The notes under the pieces are model-generated. The model searched no databases and was not told where the DNA came from. It saw only the letters and a program-made list of their open reading frames with translations. Made by a program: the position numbers and the translations under genes. A DNA stretch of 64,000 nucleotides, taken from Sthenelais limicola (lineage: Eukaryota; Annelida; Polychaeta; Phyllodocida; Sigalionidae). Below, piece by piece: positions 10,701 to 22,700 of this stretch (the stretch's first letter is position 1; the number at the start of each line of letters is the position of its first letter). The DNA lies in the NCBI GenBank assembly GCA_942159475.1, contig OW804094.1:53068966-53132965 (forward strand), written 5' to 3'.

Positions 10701-13700
10701 TGCAGAGCCATGAGAACATCACACCTCTGCACTGTCAAACCTTGATTCAGTGGAAAGTTGGTTCTGTGTAGAGTGAGTCTGACAAAATTAATAATGAAAT
10801 AATAACGAGGTTATTGTACAGACATCAGACAATTTACACAATAATGCATCTAAACTCAAAGCTTCTTCAGGTTGTTGTGAGTGCCTGCACAAAGTTATGA
10901 AGGAGGTCCACAGGAGGAATTTCCGAGTTAGTTGAATCCCATTCTTTTCCCCATACCAGTAAAGAGCACTAGGTGGAAGAAAGGTGACCCGTCATTTGTT
11001 GTTATGGTTTGGTCCTCCGGCCCTACGGTCCGCATTGGGTCGCCTAGTCTAGAAAAGCGTACGGCACCAGTGAGATGTGTGTTCTAACTTGTATGCTTCC
11101 TAGGCTGTCATTGCTTATATAGCTGTGGCTTATCTGTCCCATCCGCCCTGCCCCTCCCCCCTCACCAGACTTTCGCGCATAGCCGCGGAATGCCTTGTCT
11201 TTTATTTATTACTACTTTCACGCATAGCCGTTAGGACGTCACGGCTCTGCCCTGTCAAAGCTTGATTCATTGGTGCTTGATTCATCAGTGTTAGCTTCCA
11301 GAGTCAGTGAGGCTGACAACATAATAACAAAATAATAACGAGATTATTGTACAGATGTCTGCAGACAATTTACATGATAATCCCTGTAAACTCAAAGCTT
11401 CTTTAGGTTGTTGTGAGTACCTGCACAAAGTTACGAGGGAGGTCCACAGGAGGAATTTCTGAGTTAGTTGAATCTCATTCTTTTCCCCATACCAGTAAAG
11501 AGTACTAGGTGGAAGAAAGGGGACCCGTTATTTGTTGTTATGGTTTGGTCCTCCGGCCCTACGGTCCGCATTGGGTCGCCTAGTCTAGAGAAGCGTACAG
11601 GCACCAGTGGGCTGTTTGTTCTAACTTCTATGCTTCCTAGGCTGTCATTTTTCATATAGCTGTGGCTTATCTGTCCCATCCCCCCCCCACCCGTTTGATT
11701 TGAAAAATATCTTTATTCAGGACTAAGGACATTACATCACTGATGCTATTCTCAGAATCAACTGATGTTACAGAAAACTGTTACAATACTCTAGAACATA
11801 TTCCACGAGATGACAATGCAGAAGTTTATAGTGATATGAAGAGATAATCTTGATAGTATAAATGATACACCACTTAAAGGAATGTAATTAATTAAGTAAA
11901 GACAATATTTCAAAGACATGATAAGAACTGCCTTCAAATATTGATTTGTGGGCATACATATAATATCAAAGCGAACAATAGTATTGCAGGTTTTAACCTA
12001 GGCAGTGATAGCATGACAAAAAATAAAAACATTTGTTAAAAACATAAGTAAGTATAGCGTTGTGCTTTATCAGAAATCCATTGGGTATTACATATTTATG
12101 TCAGAGAAAAGACTAACATAACATCAGTACTTGTACTTTCGTTCAAGGTATAAAATTGGGCAAATAATCAAACAAAGCGATCAGGTCAATCTATTGCATA
12201 TATATGGAAGTCTGTACACTGATATGTAAAAAATACAGTCAAACTCTCACAAGCATGCAACCAAAAGAGACAAAAATAGGTTGCTCAAATGAGCTAAAAA
12301 AAGGCGAACAATTCTTCTGAACCCAATTAGCCAGATAGCGTGCAAATTTAACACCAGTGGCGCTGTAGGCTGCAATATCTCCCAGTAGGCTAAAACGGAA
12401 GCTTCTGCTGCCACTCTGTTAAGGTGTTCGCGCTGATTGGTACCCGCGAAAACGGTGATAAAAAATTTAAAGATTGTCCCGGGATTAAGAAATATGAAAA
12501 GAGTATATTCTCTGCTATCCGTAGGTATATAATTTTATGTATTTCAAAGAGTAGAGCCCAAGCAATGACTGAATGGGTAACCATGTTTAGGCCTACTCTG
12601 TTTCTAACAGGAAGCTGCTGCCTTAGCAAAGCTAGAAAAGCTAGGTGGCGTGACGGTCGGATAATGTACTTTCGGGCTATCAAGGGTAGGGAGAATTCGA
12701 TCAAGGTCCCACAACAAAAAAAGGTATCAGATGTTATCCAAGTAATAAGTTTTCTACATTTCACCACATTTTCGCGCATAGCCGTGAGAATGTCACAGCT
12801 CTGCACTGTGAAAGCTTGATTCATTGGAAAGTGGGTTCTGTTTATCACAGAGACTGAGGCTGACGAAATAACAAAATCATAACGAAATAATAACGTGTAT
12901 AAGCAGACAATTAAGAGTAGACGGGATATGTCTTTTTCTCTGCACTGCACTGGCAGATCTTTCAGTCCTGCATTTGCTATATGTTCCTTTCCATCCTCCA
13001 GTGGGTTATCTGCCTAACAGGACGTTGGTAGAGGGACAATAGACGGTATTTACCGCTGCTACCATGAAATGATAGACAATCGTTGAAGCTATTTCCGGAA
13101 GTCCTTTATTAAGGTTATGATGTTATACACAAGGTGGCGTGGTAGCAGCTGGCGCCATAGCAGAATATAGGATATCACTACAGGTATAAGTTAGCTTGCA
13201 GAGTTAGCTTGGAGAGTTAGCTTGCAGTGCTAGCTTGAAATAGTGGAAGAATGGAGTGCAGAGCCATGAGAACATCACAGCTCTGCACTGTCAAAGCTTG
13301 ATTCAGTGGAAAGTTGGTTCTGTGTAGAGTGACTCACAAAACTAATAACGAAATAATAACAAGGTTATTGTACAGATGTCTGCAGACAATTTACATGATA
13401 ATCCCTGTAAACTCAAAGCTTCTTTAGGTTGTTGTGAGTGCCTGCACAAAGTTACGAGGGAGGTCCACAGGAGGAATTTCCCAGTTAGTTGAATCTCATT
13501 CTTTTCCCCATACCAGTAGAGAGCACTAGGTGGAAGAATGGTGACCCGTTATTTGTTGTTATGGTTTGGTCCTCCGGCCCTACGGTCCGCATTTGGGTCG
13601 CCTAGTCCAGAAAAGCGTACGGCACCAGTAAGATGTCTGTTCTAACTTCTATGCTTCCTAGGCTGTCATTGTTTATATAGCTGTGGCTTATCTGTCCAAT

Positions 13701-16700
13701 GCCCCCGCCCCCACCTTCCACCCCCCTCACCACTTGTTGTTCTTGTTGCTACTTTTATTTGCACCAAAAATTCTAAAGTTTTGCAAACCAATTGTTGTGA
13801 AGGCCTCCTTAGTGTTGTTGATGCTAGGGAGCATTGTTACCTTTACGCAAATAATACTTCAAGTTTATATGGTAGGGCTTGAAATCCTTCCTATGTAGGG
13901 AGCTCAGTACCCGCTGATAGGTAATCAATAATTTAACCAGGCATTCTGAATCTGCATGTCCTGCTGAGTCAATAACCGAAAAAGATTGTTGTAAATTCCC
14001 AGAATTTGCCAAGATATGGGCTAAATTTTTTGTAAAGTTATGTCAGTTTTCAGTAGATGATCTCAAATAGGTTGGGGGAGTGACTCATTTTCCTGTGACA
14101 CATCACATGTACAAAAAATAAATATCAATTTAAAAAAAATAAAAAAATGACAGGGATGTACAGGAGGGGAAATGAGCGTTATAAAAGTGAAAGATAATGA
14201 CAGTGATGTACAGGAGGGGAAATGAGCGTTATAAAAGTGAAAGAATTGCGTTGATACTCCAAAAATTAGTGAAGTTACAGACTTTCAAAGTTACCTGCTT
14301 CTCAGAATTCCTAATATAAACATTTGTGTGATGTGACTCCTAGCGGGAATACCCGGAACTATTGCTAATGTAAGGTATAAGTTAGCTTGCAGAGTTAGCT
14401 TGCAGAGTTAGCTTGCAGTGTTAGCTTGCAGAGTCATGAAAGATATCAGACTGGTCAAATGGTGGATGAATGGAGCGCAGAGCCATGAGAACGTCACAGC
14501 TCTGCACTGTCAAAGCTTGATTCATTGGAAAGTGGGTTCTGTGTAGAGTGAGGCTGACAACATAATAACAAAATAATAACATGATCATTGTACAGATTGT
14601 ACAGACAATTTACATGATAATCCCTCTCAACTCAAAGCTTCTGTAGGTTGTTGTGAGTGCCTGCACAAAGTCATGTGGGAGGTCCACAGGAGGAATTTCC
14701 TAGTTAGTTGAATCTCATTCTTTTCCAGTGGAGCACTAGGTGGTATGTAGGGGTGACCCGTCATTTGTTGTCATGTGTTGGTCCTCCGGCCCAGGGGCCT
14801 GTTTGGGTCGCCTAGTCTAGAAAAGCGTACGGCACCAGTGAGATGTGTGTTCTAACTTGTATGCTTCCTAGGCTGTCATTGTTTATATAGCTGTGGCTTA
14901 TCTGTCCCATCCCCCCTGCCCCTCCCCCCTCACCAGACTTTCGCGGATAGCCGCGGAATGCCTTGTCTTTTATTTATTACTACTTTCGCGCATAGCCGTT
15001 AGGACGTCACGGCTCTGCCCTGTCAAAGCTTGATTCATTGGTGGTTAGCTTGCAGAGTTAGCTTGCAGAGTTAGCTTGCAGTGTTAGCTTCCAGAGTCAG
15101 TGAGGCTGACAACATAATAACAAAATAATAACAAGATTATTGTCTGCAGACAATTTACATGATAATCCCTGTAAACTCAAAGCTTCTTTAGGTTGTTGTG
15201 AGTGCCTGCACAAAGTTACGAGGGAGGTCCACAGGAGGAACTTCCTAGTTAGTTGAATCTCATTCTTTTCCCCATACCAGTAAAGAGCACTAGGTGGAAG
15301 AAAGGGGACCCGTCATTTGTTGTTATGGGTTGGTCCTCCGGCCCTACGGTCCGCATTGGGTCGCCTAGTCTAGAGAAGCGTACAGGCACCAGTGGGCTGT
15401 TTGTTCTAACTTCTATGCTTCCTAGGCTGTCATTTTTCATATAGCTGTGGCTTATCTGTCCCATCCCCCCCCCCCCCCCCCCCCCACCCGTTTGATTTGA
15501 AAAATATCTTTATTCAGGACTAAGGACATTACATCACTGATGCTATTCTCAGAATCAACTGATGTTACAGAAAACTGTTACAATACTCTAGAACATATTC
15601 CACGAGATGACAATGCAGAAGTTTATAGTGATATGAAGAGATAATCTTGATAGTATAAATGATACACCACTTAAAGGAATGTAATTAATTAAGTAAAGAC
15701 AATATTTCAAAGACATGATAAGAACTGCCTTCAAATATTGATTTGTGGGCATACATATAATATCAAAGCGAACAATAGTATTGCAGGTTTTAACCTAGGC
15801 AGTGATAGCATGACAAAAAATAAAAACATTTGTTAAAAACATAAGTAAGTATAGCGTTGTGCTTTATCAGAAATCCATTGGGTATTACATATTTATGTCA
15901 GAGAAAAGACTAACATAACATCAGTACTTGTACTTTCGTTCAAGGTATAAAATTGGGCAAATAATCAAACAAAGCGATCAGGTCAATCTATTGCATATAT
16001 ATGGAAGTCTGTACACTGATATGTAAAAAATACAGTCAAACTCTCACAAGCATGCAACCAAAAGAGACAAAAAGAGGTTGCTCAAATGAGCTAAAAAAAG
16101 GCGAACATTTCTTCTGAACCCAATTAGCCAGATAGCGTGCAAATTTAACACCAGTGGCGCTGTAGGCTGCAATATCTCCCAATAGGCTAAAACGGAAGCT
16201 TCTGCTGCCACTCTGTTAAGGTGTTCGCGCTGATTGGTACCCGCGAAAACGGTGATAAAAAATTTAAAGATTGTCCTGGGATTAAGAAATATGAAAAGAG
16301 TATATTCTCTGCTATCCGTAGGTATATAATTTTATGTATTTCAAAGAGTAGAGCCCAAGCAATGACTGAATGGGTAACCATGTTTAGGCCTACTCTGTTT
16401 CTAACAGGAAGCTGCTGCCTTAGCAAAGCTAGAAAAGCTAGGTGGCGTGACGGTCGGATAATGTATTTTCGGGCTATCAAGGGTAGGGAGAATTCGATCA
16501 AGGTCCCACAACAAAAAAAGGTATCAGATGTTATCCAAGTAATAAGTTTTCTACATTTCACCACATTTTCGCGCATAGCCGTGAGAATGTCACAGCTCTG
16601 CACTGTGAAAGCTTGATTCATTGGAAAGTGGGTTCTGTTTATCACAGAGACTGAGGCTGACGAAATAACAAAATCATAACGAAATAATAACGTGTATAAG

Positions 16701-19700
16701 CAGACAATTAAGAGTAGACGGGATATGTCTTTTTCTCTGCACTGCACTGGCAGATCTTTCAGTCCTGCATTTGCTATATGTTCCTTTCCATCCTCCAGTG
16801 GGTTATCTGCCTAACAGGACGTTGGTAGAGGGACAATAGACGGTATTTACCGCTGCTACCATGAAATGATAGACAATCGTTGAAGCTATTTCCGGAAGTC
16901 CTTTATTAAGGTTATGATGTTATACACAAGGTGGCGTGGTAGCAGCTGGCGCCATAGCAGAATATAGGATATCACTACAGGTATAAGTTAGCTTGCAGAG
17001 TTAGCTTGCAGTGTTAGCTTGAAATAGTGGAAGAATGGAGTGCAGAGCCATGAGAACATCACAGCTCTGCACTGTCAAAGCTTGATTCAGTGGAAAGTTG
17101 GTTCTGTGTAGAGTGACTCACAAAACTAATAACGAAATAATAACAAGGTTATTGTACAGATGTCAGACAATTTACATGATAATCCCTGTAAACTCAAAGC
17201 TTCTTTAGGTTGTTGTGAGTGCCTGCACAAAGTTATGAGGGAGGTCCACAGGAGGAATTTCAGAGTTAGTTGAATCTCATTCTTTTCCCCATACCAGTAG
17301 AGAGCACTAGGTGGAAGAATGGTGACCCGTTATTTGTTGTTATGTTTTGGTCCTCCGGCCCTACGGTCCGCATTGGGTCGCCTAGTCCAGTTAGACGCCT
17401 ATGTATGCTGCGATACTTGAAAATGCCGTTTTCTGGCTGTTTTAACTTTTACCAGTTTTCATCTGCCTCAATAATATCTTCATGATAGGTTAGATAACCT
17501 GTCTTTAGTGTAGTATTAGCCAAGTATCCTGTCTTGTAAGGTTTATCAACTTTGTTTTGATACCCTCGCCATAGACGGCAAGCGTAGCGATGACCCTGAA
17601 AATGGCGGTCACTGTGAAACCGCAGCCTACTGGGTGACGTCATGTGAAATCTATGTATACAGGCTCTTGTAATACTGTGACGAAACTGGATTTATTTGTT
17701 AGACTTCTCATATTGTTGCCATTGTACTTTTAGTCCATGAGCCAGGGGGGTTGGTTGGTACCAGTTGGGGGCACTAATGCTACCAATGTTTTTTAGGTAG
17801 ACACATGTCTAGGGGTCATGAAAATGCATGATAGCAGTTTCAACACGGTAGCTTAACTCCGGTATGGCCGTTTTAGTAGCGGCAAGTAGCATAAAAATGA
17901 CTTCAGAGAAAAAACAACATACATATTTTTTTAACAACATAAACCCATCCAAAGTCATTAAAATTTGGTATCTAGGGGGTTTTAGGGATGAGGAATTCAT
18001 TTTTGCCATTATTTTTTTATTCCAAGGTCAAGGTCACCTGCTATGACCTAGGTCAATGTTAAAATTGGGCTAAAATATCAAAAATGCTTTATTATGTTTT
18101 TCATAACTTAAATTCTATGGCAATAATGGATGATTTGACAATGGATTCACTGACCTGCGTGTATTGACTCACTCTGTCAGAAATTATAGAGCTCTGTGAT
18201 AAGCATTTATCATGACAGAGCCATTAGAATGACCTAGTAGCATAAAAATGACACAGAGAAAAAAACACCATGAATATATTTTTTAACAACATAAACCCAT
18301 CCAATGCCATTCAAATTTGGTATCTAGGGGGTTTCAGGGATGAGAAATTCATTTAAGCCATTATTTTTCTAATCCAAGGTCAAGGTCACCTGGTATGACC
18401 TAGGTCAATCTTAAAATGGGGCTAAAATTTCAAAAATGCCCTATTATGTTTTTCATAACTTTATTCTATGGTAAATATGGATGACCTGACAATGTATTTA
18501 CTGACCTGCATGTATTGACTCACTCTGTGAGAAATTATGGAGCTCTGTAATAAGTATTTAACATGGCAGAGACGTTAGAATGCAGAAAAGTCTTTGATGC
18601 ATAAAACATGCGATTAAACACACCTTGATATTCATAGCATCCAATATTATTACTTTGTAGTTGACAATAGTTGGATGATATTTTCTAAAGTTAATTATTC
18701 ATTAAGGGCACAAAAAGGATTTTGCTAGGTCAAGGTCAAATAAGAGGATCTAGGTCAACCATGTGAATTAGGTCACATTTCATTTCACAAATCACTGTAC
18801 ATGTCCATGAATACTGAAGCAAATAATAATAAATCGACTGGCAAATGTTGTTACTACACATTAGCCTACATTCACATTAAGTTACATTTTAAAATTTAGG
18901 TAATTGGACAGTAAAAAATTAGAACAATGAAACCACATTTGAATAGAGAGAAAGGAAACACACTAACATCAAATTATGACAAGTTCTCAGTCCCACTCAT
19001 CATCATCTGTTACATCATCCTCTTGGTCATTAGCACCATCATCATCTGTCATCTGGTTTTGGCATGTTTGCAACCTACAAACCGTAGTGCACTTAAATCT
19101 GTTTGTGATGCATTGGCGGTCTGTTGGTTTACCTTCCCTTTTACATGAGCAGGATAACAAGTTTAGAACAGCCTCTGGAGTAGGTGGTCCCTCGGTCCAG
19201 TCTACAGACAGGTATTCAAGGCCATTTGTTGTTTCAGTGTGCCAACCATTGCCCTTTGGTGATGGAATATCTGGACATGGTTCAAGAGAGAGTTTCCAGA
19301 TAGCTGCTTGATAATTGGCTTGTAGGCAATGCTTTTGCAAGGAGGCAGCACAAAAAGGCAACTGCCAGGACTCAATGTCTCCCTTCTTAATGGTGAACTA
19401 TTGGTACCTTAGATCATTGATGCCGATTGTAGGAGTCTGGGCATTATACATTTTGCATGTGAATCCTTGGAACAAATCAGTTGACACAATCCCATTTGTT
19501 ACCAATTCCTTTGAGTATCTCTTGGTAGACTGGCTTTGACTTTACCAGCTTCAAGGCAGATACCTTTCCATGGCCTGCAAAAGAACTCACAGTGTCGCAT
19601 CCTGTAAAGGCATGCAGCCCCATAAGGGCCTGTGTCACATCTCTCCCCATACTCTGCACTATTTTGTTGACATCAATGAATTTGCTATGGGATTTGGTCC

Positions 19701-22700
19701 AAGTTTTCTGGTACATTTAACCCATTGAGGGCGGGCTGATGCCTCAAGGCATCAACATCAAAATGGCTTAGTGGACGGGCTGATGCCTCAAGGCATCACA
19801 CATAATTTGGCCCAGGGGACGGGGTGATGCCTCAAGGCATCAATTTTTTATATAAATTGAAGGGGGCATAACTTTAAAAAAAATGAACGGATTTTGATGA
19901 AATTTGAACTATATGTATACAAACACATTAGAAATATTTTTATAGGTGTGTTGTCATGGAGACAATAATGATGACGTCATAACTGACATATGTAAATGCT
20001 GGAAAGTGAATTTGGAGCAAGGTTGCCCCCATATTGCACCCAATTGAGACCCATTATTTTAATTATTGAAGACCAAATTCTAGAAATTATGAAATAATAT
20101 GATCAATAACTGTTTACACCTATTAAACGATGTACATATGACACATATTATTTAAAGAAAATATTCCTAAGGTGTTTTTAAACCCTAAACCTCATGTTAA
20201 ACACCCGTCCTGAAGCCCAAAAAGGGGGAAAAGGGCCCCGTCCACCAGGCAAAAATATGTGCAAACTGCCCCCGCCCTGAATGGGTTAAGCAGATATTTT
20301 ATTGCAGAAGCTGACACACAGGACTAATACATCTGTATCTTCAGAAACTATGATGGTTTTGTAACCTGAGTTTGAAGCATGGGCAGAATGGAGTAGAATT
20401 CAAGTGTCTGCTTCTTCATGGGGCATCAAAGCTCATAAAAAATACTACTACCTCCAGCAGTCCAGTTGTAGCAGGTATCTTTACCAAGAACCTGCTACCC
20501 AATGAATTTGTTCTTCTTGTTTGCCATGCTCCATTCAATGATGATAAATTTGATAAGGCTCTGTTTGTTTGAAGAGTTGGCTAGGAATCTCCTCCACTGA
20601 GGTATGCTGCGGCCAGGTGCTATGACATGGAATGCAGTGCCTTCATCTGCACCACATTTTACCCTTTCATCATTCTTTATTGAATCATTCAGATAAGCAT
20701 AAAAAATGATATCAATTCTCTGGCTATCAGCACCCTCTGCCAAGAGTAAAGCCTGGGCATAGTTTGCCAATTCAGAGAATGTTTTTTTATCATCTTTCAG
20801 TTTCTGCACAATACCCATTCCATCAATAATACAAGCTTTACCAATGCTGGCTAGGTATGACACTAATGGTTGCACATTCTTCTGCAATTCTTTAGAAAGA
20901 GATGCCTTGTTGGTCTTTCTGAAGGCTCCTTCAGCAGCTGCTAGTGCCCATGTTAAGGGCCCAAGTGGATATGACAAAACTTCCTTCATCTTGAGATCAC
21001 AACTCAGAAACTGACCCAGTAGACACACTTACCAGTTTCTGTAATTTATCCAGTTGACTTCAAGCATTTGCATGAGATTGTGTAAATCATATTCATCTTA
21101 ATGCATTCTTGTCTTTTGTAAATCTTTATACTGTCCATTCAACTCATCAATATTTAGCATGACCTTCAACAGCCGAAAAAAAGGAGCTCCTGTATTCTGC
21201 AGTAAGGTAATACTTCCTAACAGCACCATGCTTTAAGCTGAAACCCCTAGTTCCCCCAGTTTGGGTGTCCTTATTAACTGTTTTCTCTATGGTGTGATCC
21301 ACAGGAATCTTTCCAAATGGATTAGAGGGACCTATCTTTACTGAAAAGCCACCAGACCTTAGATACTCATGAATGCCAGGATTAGTGTCCGGCAGATTGG
21401 TCATCTCAGTATAGTATGCAGCCATGTACCGAGCATAGTTTATGTTGTCATAAGCAAAGCTCCATGGCAGCATTGCTCAGACTGCAACCAAATTTAGTGT
21501 CCAATCTCCTTCTTGAGATGCTCTTAAAAAGGTGAGCATTATTTCAACCATGTCAATATATGACATCCAGAAAGAAGCAAGTTCTCCATATTCATTTCGT
21601 TGATAATCAAGATATTTCATGGAAATCTTGATTATGTGGTTGCATGATTTCCAACAACTTGGGAAATCATATTCTGGCAAGAATGATGGAATTCTTGATG
21701 ATGCTCCTCAAGCCATGATGGGAAATCGCTCCATGCTAATTGTAGCAAAGCTTCATATAGAAGTTTGTGGAATCTGATAGCACAATTGTAGCACAACCCT
21801 CTATCACACCTGCTACTGATCCCTCTGCAATGACTGCCGACTCAATGCAGAGGTCTTCAACCCTGCATCACCAAACCTTTGTGATTTCTGATTATGCCCT
21901 GCAAGGTGCAAATGGTATGAAAAATGCCAAGTTGGGGAATGATGTTTGGGAATTTCTCTGGATGAAGCCACAGAATTTTAGATGCCTTTGCATAGAGTGC
22001 CTGATCAATAACTACCGCAATGATCTCAAGATGCAAAGATGCCATTATCCTCTGTGACTACAGCAACATTTTGAAACAGTAATAAGAAGTTAAATCCTGT
22101 GCAACTTGCGAGCAAGTGGTCTGCAGAAGACTTTATCCTGGCATTAACACAAAGAAGGTTATTTTTCTTGGAATCACAAAGAAATGATATTGGATGCTAT
22201 GAATATCAATCTGTGTTTCCTTGCATGTTTTATGCATCAAAGACTTTTCTACATTCTAATGGCTCTGCCATGTTAAATACTTATAACAGAGCTCTATAAT
22301 TTCTCACAGAGTGAGTCAATACATGCAGGTCAGTGAATCTATTGTCAGGTCATCCATATTCACCATAGAATAAAGTTATGAAAAACATAATAAAGCATTT
22401 TTGATATTTTAGCCCCATTTTAACATTAACCTAGGTCATAGCAGGTGACCTTGACCTTGGATTAGAAAAATAATGGCTTTAATGAATTCGTCATCCCTGA
22501 AACTCCCTAGATACAAAATTTTAATGACATTGGATGGGTTTATAATGTTGTTAAAAATATATTCATGGTGTTTTTTTCTCGGCGTCTTTTTATGCTACTA
22601 GGTCATTCTAATGGCTCTGTCATGATAAATACTTATCACAGAGCTCTATAATTTCTCACAGAGTGAGTCAACACATGCAGATCAGTAAATCTATTGTCAG

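Larger units (their letters stand above)
10085..17395. repeat. Complex satellite-like block with tandem duplication
   Basis: A module ending CTAGTCTAGA(A/G)AAGCGTAC...GCTGTGGCTTATCTGTCC recurs at about 10670-11145, 11220-11690, 13230-13720, 14420-14910, 14990-15480 and 17020-17395. Each copy contains AACAATAATAACGA-type sequence and GTTAGCTTGCAGA repeats. A second module (10089-10680) recurs at 12310-13220 and 16105-17010. On top of this, about 10670-13598 is repeated as 14420-17392 with an offset of 3785-3797 bases. Only scattered single-base differences are seen over the inner 2 kb, so the last duplication is recent. Open frames inside (for example the identical ones at 12390-12950 and 16187-16747) have no protein-like composition, and I do not treat them as genes. 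Confidence 0.85.

Noticed and set aside
12390..16747. Identical 186-codon frames at 12390-12950 and 16187-16747 on the minus strand
   Set aside because: They lie wholly within the satellite-like duplicated block, overlap long frames on the other strand and have no domain. Identity reflects the recent duplication, not selection.
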